From NCBI GenBank assembly GCA_029959085.1, contig JARWIR010000018.1:16491001-16555000 (forward strand): a stretch of 64,000 nt of DNA, in the 5' to 3' direction. Positions 59,223-64,000 of the stretch are shown piece by piece. The translations under genes were made by a program, and so were the position numbers. A model generated the notes under the pieces. The model was not told the origin of the DNA. It did no database searches and was given only the letters and a program-made list of their open reading frames with translations. This DNA is from Nemophila menziesii (taxonomy: Eukaryota; Streptophyta; Magnoliopsida; Boraginales; Hydrophyllaceae). Numbering within the stretch: the first letter of the stretch is position 1; the number at the start of each line of letters is the position of its first letter.

Positions 59223-61014
59223 GTGTTTAATTCTTGGCCTCCGTTACCGGAGCCTGAGAGGAGCTTTAGATCTTATAATAAACATCTTCGTGAGGAAAGA
59301 GCCTTAAGAAGAGCTATGACAGGCGTACAAGAGCAGTTAGATCCAACTTTTGAAATCCCACCTGGAGGATTACAGTTCTTTGCACCAGGAGGACCACCAC
59401 CATTTATTCCACCTGGTGTACTACAACAAGGACAACATCCACTAGGAAGAGGTAACGGGTAAAACAATGTTGATCAGAACCGAGTTGAACAAGACTTTCC
59501 TAGCCTCCGCGTGCCATTTCATGTTCAACCGATAGGTTACCATCCTCCAGAGATCCAAAATATCAAATTTCGACCCGATCCGGGCATGCTTAGTCAGTTT
59601 CAAAGTTTTGGACTCTACAGTGGTAAAGCAATTCAAGATCCGGTAAGATCGATTAAGAAGTTTATGCAGATTTGTGATGCTTATGTTACTCCAGGCATTA
59701 CACGCGAGCAACTATATTGTCATATGTTTTCATTCTTTCTGACCGGTAGAGCTGGTGAGTGGCTAGATAGGCAACCACCAGGGACAATCAATTAATGGAC
59801 AGAACTTCAAGCCGCTTTCTTTAACCATTTTTATCCGAAGAGTATGAGACTCAAAGACCAAAGCGAGCTTGCAAGGTTTTGTCAAGAAGATGGAGAAACA
59901 GTAGGAGAATCATGGACAAGGTTTCAACAGAAGTTAGCAAGATGTCCGCTCCATGGTTATACACCTCTTTACAATTAGCTATATTCTATGAAGGTCTCAA
60001 CAATCAAGGTATAGAGAAGGTGGATAACATTGGAAAGGGAAATTTCGTTTCCATGAACCATAATGAAGCCGCCGAAGTTTTGGAAAATATTATTGAACAA
60101 GAAAGGAGTTGTCCTTCTACGCGAGCTCCTGTAGCAAAGACCCGAGGTACGCTTCGATTAGATGCAGAAACTGCAAACTCAGCTCTGATATCCGCATTAG
60201 AAAATCAAATCAAAGAACTTAAGCTAGAGATGCAGAGAAATTTAGCCGCAGCAAACGTAGTACAAGAAGCACAAGGTTGTCAACAATGTGGGGTTAATAA
60301 TCATACTTGGGTAGAGTGCGAAGGAAATCCACAATCTGTTTATTTCATATCCAACCGAGGAGGTTATCAATTTGGTAACCGAAACCATCTGGGTATGCAG
60401 TATTCAAATCCACAGAGGGACACTAATCCTGGTTATTATCAACTGCGTCCCTAGGACAACTTTTTCCAACCAAGATGTCAATATCAAAATCAATATCAAA
60501 ATAGACCTGCTCCACCTCAACAACCTGTTCAAGATGCCTATGCCGATTTATTAGATTAGAAAGCTTTACCACAGTATCCTCAAGAGGGAACTATGGATAA
60601 TCAACAATTAGTAAAAGTTTTGGACCGTTTGACCACGAATATGAACGCTCAGGATGAAAAGTTACGAGGACAAGATGCCGCAATTCAGATATTAGGTACT
60701 CAAGTAGAACAGTTGAACAAAGTTCTAACGAATTCAATGGAACGAAAAGAATTGAAGGCTATCGAAGGAGGTGATGAAAATGGTGGGTTCGAAGCTTGTA
60801 AGGCTATTTGCCTTGAAATTGAAGAAGAGAAGGAAGTACCACATGCTTCCATTAGTGCCGTGGAGGTTCCGAGTACCGAAGAAGAACCAACCAAGTCTAG
60901 CCCCGTAGAATCTGACTGTTCTGAGGTTGATGTGGAGGACGATTCAGAAAAATCGGAATTTATACAGTTTCTGAAGGATATGCAACATGAGATTAGATCG
61001 GTTACGGATTAATA
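59223..61014 (+). pseudogene. Athila-like gag, with stops and one frameshift
   Basis: The first frame (from 59223, a GTG) carries PPEIQNIKFRPDPGML, DPVRSIKKFMQICDAYV, GEWLDRQPPG and MRLKDQSELARFCQEDGE. It has stops at 59460 and 59793 and ends after about 59975. The reading then moves to the frame of 59879. That frame holds LAIFYEGLNNQGIEKVDN, LENIIEQERS, a zinc knuckle CQQCGVNNHTWVEC (CX2CX4HX4C) near 60275, stops at 60452 and 60557, and a coiled-coil-like segment from 60593 (MDNQQLVKVLDRLTTNMNAQ). An acidic linker runs to 61012. Gag proteins form the retrotransposon particle and bind its RNA. Several lesions make this copy non-functional. Confidence 0.88.
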
Positions 61015-61768
61015 AGCTGAGCTAGCTAAAGAGAAAGAAGAAGAAGCCTCAAAGGAGGAACCGAGAGTTGAAGTTGAAGTTGCACCTACTGTGCAAAAAG
61101 AGAAAGAAGAAGAGAAGGTGGAACCACCACCTTTTGTTCAAACAGTGTCATCAACTATTCCTGATACAAATCCAAAGGATGACACTAAACTCAAGACATT
61201 TGTAGAGGCGTACACTCCTGAAAATATCAACGCCCAAATGCTTGAGATTGCAAAGAAAGGGCTTACACCACAACAAGTTTTTACGCACGTTATTCCTGAG
61301 AAAGAAGCGAGTGTAGATGTACCAAGAGAGAATCTGAGAGTCTCAAGAAGAAGTGAAAGAGAGTTACCAACGAAGCTCAAGGATCCGGGAAGTTTTAACC
61401 TTCCTATTCAAATAAATGGTAAGCTCAAGGTGAAAGGTATGTACGATGTGGGTTCTGGTGTGAATCTTATGCCTAAGTCCGTGTTCGAGAGACTTGGACT
61501 TCAGAAATAAGAGAAAGCTCCAGTGAAGTTGCAGTTCGCTGACAACTCAGTTACCAGGACATGGGAACAGTGGAGGACGTCTTAGTCCGTGCAGGTAGTA
61601 TCGCCATCCCTACTGACTTTGTTATACTTGAGTTTGATGCAGATAAGCAGGTTCCAATCATACTTGGACGGCCTTTCGTGGCAATAATTCAAAGTGTCAT
61701 CAACTTCCAAGAAGGGACCATTACCCTTCATGCAAAGAACATATCCGAGACCTTCTATCTTGGGTAAG
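61015..61768 (+). pseudogene. Athila-like aspartic protease
   Basis: From 61091 an acidic linker leads into LKDPGSFNLPIQINGKLKVK and YDVGSGVNLMPKSVF. The Asp of the active site is kept, but the usual DLGASINLMP context reads DVGSGVNLMP. A stop occurs at 61508 (after LGLQK). The flap and C-terminal part continue in another frame at 61561-61767 with GTVEDVLVRAG and VPIILGRPFVA, ending in a stop. In intact relatives reverse transcriptase would follow, but here it does not. Confidence 0.88.
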
Positions 61769-61777
61769 AAACCGAGG

Positions 61778-62089
61778 AAGTTAGATCCCACCGTTCCTGT
61801 CATTCACAACCTTTCACATCACAAAGTCCCTCCAGAGAAAATCCACTTAAAACCTGTGGATACTGAGCCAAACATTGAGTTTGGGGTTGGCCATAAAGTA
61901 CTATGGAAAGCTCACAAACGTGAAAATAGGCCACGTAGTTTCAAAGACTCGTGGATGGGACCATTCATTGTCACTAAAGTTGTTTCAGCCAAGGTAATAG
62001 AAATTCGACCCAAGAAGGGGATCAAGCGCGGATTAGTTGACATTCATAGCCTAACTCGTTGTTGGGGAGGCTATATTCGCAAATCTTGA
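61778..62089 (+). pseudogene. Integrase C-terminal part fused close behind protease
   Basis: An open frame ending at 62089 carries NIEFGVGHKVLWKAHK and SFKDSWMGPFIVTKVVSAKV, then EIRPKKGIKRGLVDIHSL. This matches the C-terminal module of Ty3/gypsy integrases (...GDKVLL...LKSRWSGPFxV..V...). The reverse transcriptase, RNase H and catalytic integrase core that should lie between it and the protease are absent, so about 3 kb has been lost here or in an ancestor. An upstream ATG at 61694 lies in overlapping protease sequence. Confidence 0.78.
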
Positions 62090-62096
62090 TAGTGGT

Positions 62097-62154
62097 AACA
62101 CGTCTAACTTTAAAAGACGCTAAATAAAAGTGTTGTACGGGAGACAACCCGCAA
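62097..62154 (+). promoter_or_regulatory. Conserved post-pol double hairpin motif
   Basis: CGTCTAACTTTAAAAGACG (62101-62119) can fold as a short hairpin. The following GTTGTACGGGAGACAAC (62132-62148) forms a second one. Both recur in the complete element at 48612-48660 on the minus strand with small changes that keep pairing. GGGAGRCAACCC strings downstream of pol are a recognised feature of plant Athila/Tat-type elements. The function is unknown to me. Confidence 0.55.
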
Positions 62155-62309
62155 TTTTTTAAGTTTTTATGTCTTTTACGTTTTTAGTTTATGTTTAGTT
62201 TAGTTGTTTTTGGTTGATATTGCATAATTGAGAAAGGTATTAGTGTTTTTGATGCTTAGGTATTGGAGAAATCGAGTTCGTAGGAGAAAACGAAATTTTT
62301 CGGAAAATT

Positions 62310-62580
62310 CAGACCATCAGTCCGGTACACCGGATGACCCTTCCGGTATACCGCAGAGGAAAAAAACCCCTGACCACGGGTTTTGACTCGGGTTTCTTGC
62401 CGAGAAGAAAAAAAAATCTGGAATTCAGGTCCGGTACACCGGACCATAGCCCCGGTACACCGCAGGATCAAAACCCTTAACCACGGGGAAGAGGCCATGC
62501 GTTTTTTGCTGAGCATTAAAATTTCGAAGAGCAGAAGCTGCGGTACACCGGACCATAGCCGCGGTACACCGCAGGTAGCC
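62310..62580 (+). repeat. Cluster of near-palindromic CCGGTACACCGG motifs
   Basis: At least six copies of C[CG]GGTAYACCG[CG]-type motifs occur, several in pairs spaced about 20 bp apart (CCGGTACACCGGACCATAGC then CCGGTACACCGCAGG). The same kind of cluster occurs at 48270-48450 and 22560-23010 in two other copies. Open frames across the cluster on both strands are a by-product of GC-rich repeats. Confidence 0.7.
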
Positions 62581-62599
62581 GCCTGGAGAGAGAAAAAGT

Positions 62600-63020
62600 T
62601 ACGTTTTTAGGTTATAAGAAGCAAGAGGTGGGTATAATTCCGAATTTACAAATCCTTAAGCCTCTCTTTCTTCTCCAAACCTCCCCCAACTCCATTAAAG
62701 CTCATTCAAACCTTCACCAATCATCAAAACACTACCCAATCATCATAAAAAAACATCAAATCTTCTCTCCATATCATTACAAAGGAGATTCAAGCACCCA
62801 ATTCTCACCAAACGCATTGAAATTGAAGAATCAAGAGTTTAATTTTCAAAATTCATCCTACAATTTCTTAAATCCATACCCATCCATCAAGAATTCATCT
62901 AACCCACATAGAGATTCATCATCAATTTACCTTTCCTAAGCCAAATCAAGCTTGTTCAACCATTAATTCAAAAGTTCAAATTTCAAGAGTTGTAAAAGCT
63001 TTGAGTGGGGTGTCAACTGA
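62600..63020 (+). other. Leader of the envelope-position ORF
   Basis: An A- and C-rich stretch without a convincing gene. It is similar to the reverse complement of 47840-48190 and of 22260-22520 (CTCCAAACCTCCCCCAACTCC, CATTAAAGCTCATTCAAACC). Conservation among three copies suggests it was transcribed leader or promoter sequence for the downstream ORF. Confidence 0.5.
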
Positions 63021-63022
63021 GG

Positions 63023-64000
63023 ATGACTAAAAGAACAGAAATATTATCTAACAAGAGGGAGGTGAAGAAAAGCAAGGTATTGGGTTCAATTGAGAAGAAA
63101 TAACATAACAAAGGTTCTAGTTTTAAAGCTAAGGGTAAAATCGATGTTGAAGATGGAGGTAAGCTAGCTATGTTTGATACTTTTATTCAAAGGAGAAAAC
63201 ACAACCTCTTCCCTTCAAAGGTCCTACACCCATGGATAAAGAGAAAGCTTCAAAGGCCTTGATAGCTTCTGCAGAAAAACAATTAAAGGAACTACCTTTT
63301 GCTTATGAGAAAGTATTCAATGAAGAAGTTGGTACAGGAGAGTATACGAGATTCTTGGAGCTTGATGAAAATTTGGGTTGGTCTACGTTCATGGTAAGAC
63401 GTTCTGAATTATGTCATGAGTTGGTTTTAGAATTCTATTTAGGCCTCTTTAGCCGAGATAGTAAAGGTTGTGTTCCGATTAGAGGAAAGTTAGTTCCTTT
63501 CACAGTTAATGAGATTAGAAACCACTTCAAGTTTAAGAAATTCATTGGATATTGCAAGTATAGTGAAGCGGTTGCTAAACGAAAAATCTTTGATGATGAA
63601 TTACTTTTTGAGCATGTTTTAGACAAGGAGAAAGTGCAATCACATAAGGGAGAATTGAAGGCACCGTGGCCTTACAAATATCTTCAACCGGATGCGAGAG
63701 TTTGGTACAATTTCCTTATTCCTAATGTCTTTGGAAACACACGAACTTTGGATGTGACTAAAAAGAACGCTCTACTGTTGGATTGTATTTTGAGAGGAGA
63801 AGAAGTGGATGTGGCACAGTTGATCTTTGAGGAGGTGATGCGATTTCCGGTCTCTCCCAAATCAGTTTATAATGTTAAATTTCCTACTATAATCACGTGT
63901 CTTGTGCGAAAAACGAATGTTACATTGGGTAAACTCGAATTTAAGAAGAGTTATATTGATAATGCTTGGATCATGAAAGTCATGAGAGGAGCGTTTTCTA
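63023..64000 (+). pseudogene. Envelope-position ORF (putative plant transposon protein), runs off the window
   Basis: The first part (from ATG 63023) reads TKRTEILSNKREVKKSKVLG, has a stop near 63100 and a frameshift near 63200. From ATG 63232 one frame stays open to the end of the window (256 codons without a stop). It carries GEYTRFLELDENLGWSTFMV, FYLGLFSRDSKG, LVPFTVNEIRNHFKF, LKAPWPYKYLQPDARVWYNF, NTRTLDVTKKNALLLDCILR and FPTIITCLVRKTNV. The AKVWxxF...DVT+xxALLL pattern is that of the plant transposon protein found after pol in Athila-like elements. Its function is unproven; it has been compared to envelope only by position. The carboxy end lies outside the window. Confidence 0.75.

Noticed and set aside
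59018..59230. 70-codon plus-strand frame over the LTR end and PBS
   Set aside because: It crosses the LTR boundary and primer binding site, which are non-coding in this family.
1..64000. CRISPR array, operon or prophage
   Set aside because: The tandem repeats lack unique spacers and all coding evidence is plant nuclear or retroelement in type.

Overview
The window is plant nuclear DNA, most likely from a eudicot. The reasons are GT-AG introns in a plastid-type gene, a plant PAP2/PAP9-type purple acid phosphatase, plant Ty3/gypsy (Athila-like), Ty1/copia and L1-type LINE retroelements, and a nuclear insert of plant mitochondrial nad1. The species cannot be named from the sequence. Base composition is AT-rich throughout; the organellar insert stands out as more GC-rich.

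Layout. (1) 1-4184 is transposon-derived: a two-copy tandem repeat, then a Mutator-like (MULE) element at 967-3786 with a 9-bp target-site duplication (TSD), itself carrying a hAT-type element at 1895-2827 with an 8-bp TSD. (2) 4185-8797 holds the only two apparently intact host genes, in convergent orientation: a nine-exon DUF3326-family gene (+) and a two-exon purple acid phosphatase gene (-). A strong hairpin lies between their 3' ends. (3) 8800-11470 has no recognisable gene; it holds a (GA)n microsatellite, a 36-bp minisatellite and a 49-bp triplicate. (4) 11472-26100 is a pile-up of LTRs and 3'-terminal pieces of Athila-like elements in both orientations, including a TSD-proven LTR-in-LTR insertion and a palindromic pair of 3' ends. 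(5) 27463-40951 is a full-length, decayed copia element (copia A, TSD CATTA) interrupted by a 5.6-kb L1-type LINE (16-bp TSD). (6) 40957-57060 is a second decayed copia element (copia B). It is split by a complete but coding-deficient Athila-like element (44235-51597, TSD ATAAC, nearly identical LTRs in the stretch compared), by a solo LTR (52779-54503, TSD TATCT) and by a mitochondrial nad1 fragment (about 55898-56240). (7) 57130-64000 is a further Athila-like element: LTR, PBS, gag, protease, then the integrase C-terminus with the reverse transcriptase and integrase core missing, followed by an envelope-position ORF that is still open at the window edge.

The biology is two plant genes beside about 55 kb of nested retrotransposons whose relative ages can be read from TSDs and LTR divergence. 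The host genes show no sign of acting together. The DUF3326 protein looks plastid-targeted and the phosphatase looks secretory. I found no clearly new molecular system. The items most worth following up are the TAATG stop-start overlap in the LINE, the nad1 insert, the repeated near-palindromic ACCGG-type motifs in the Athila-like 3' regions, and the DUF3326 gene with eight phase-0 introns, one only 55 nt long.
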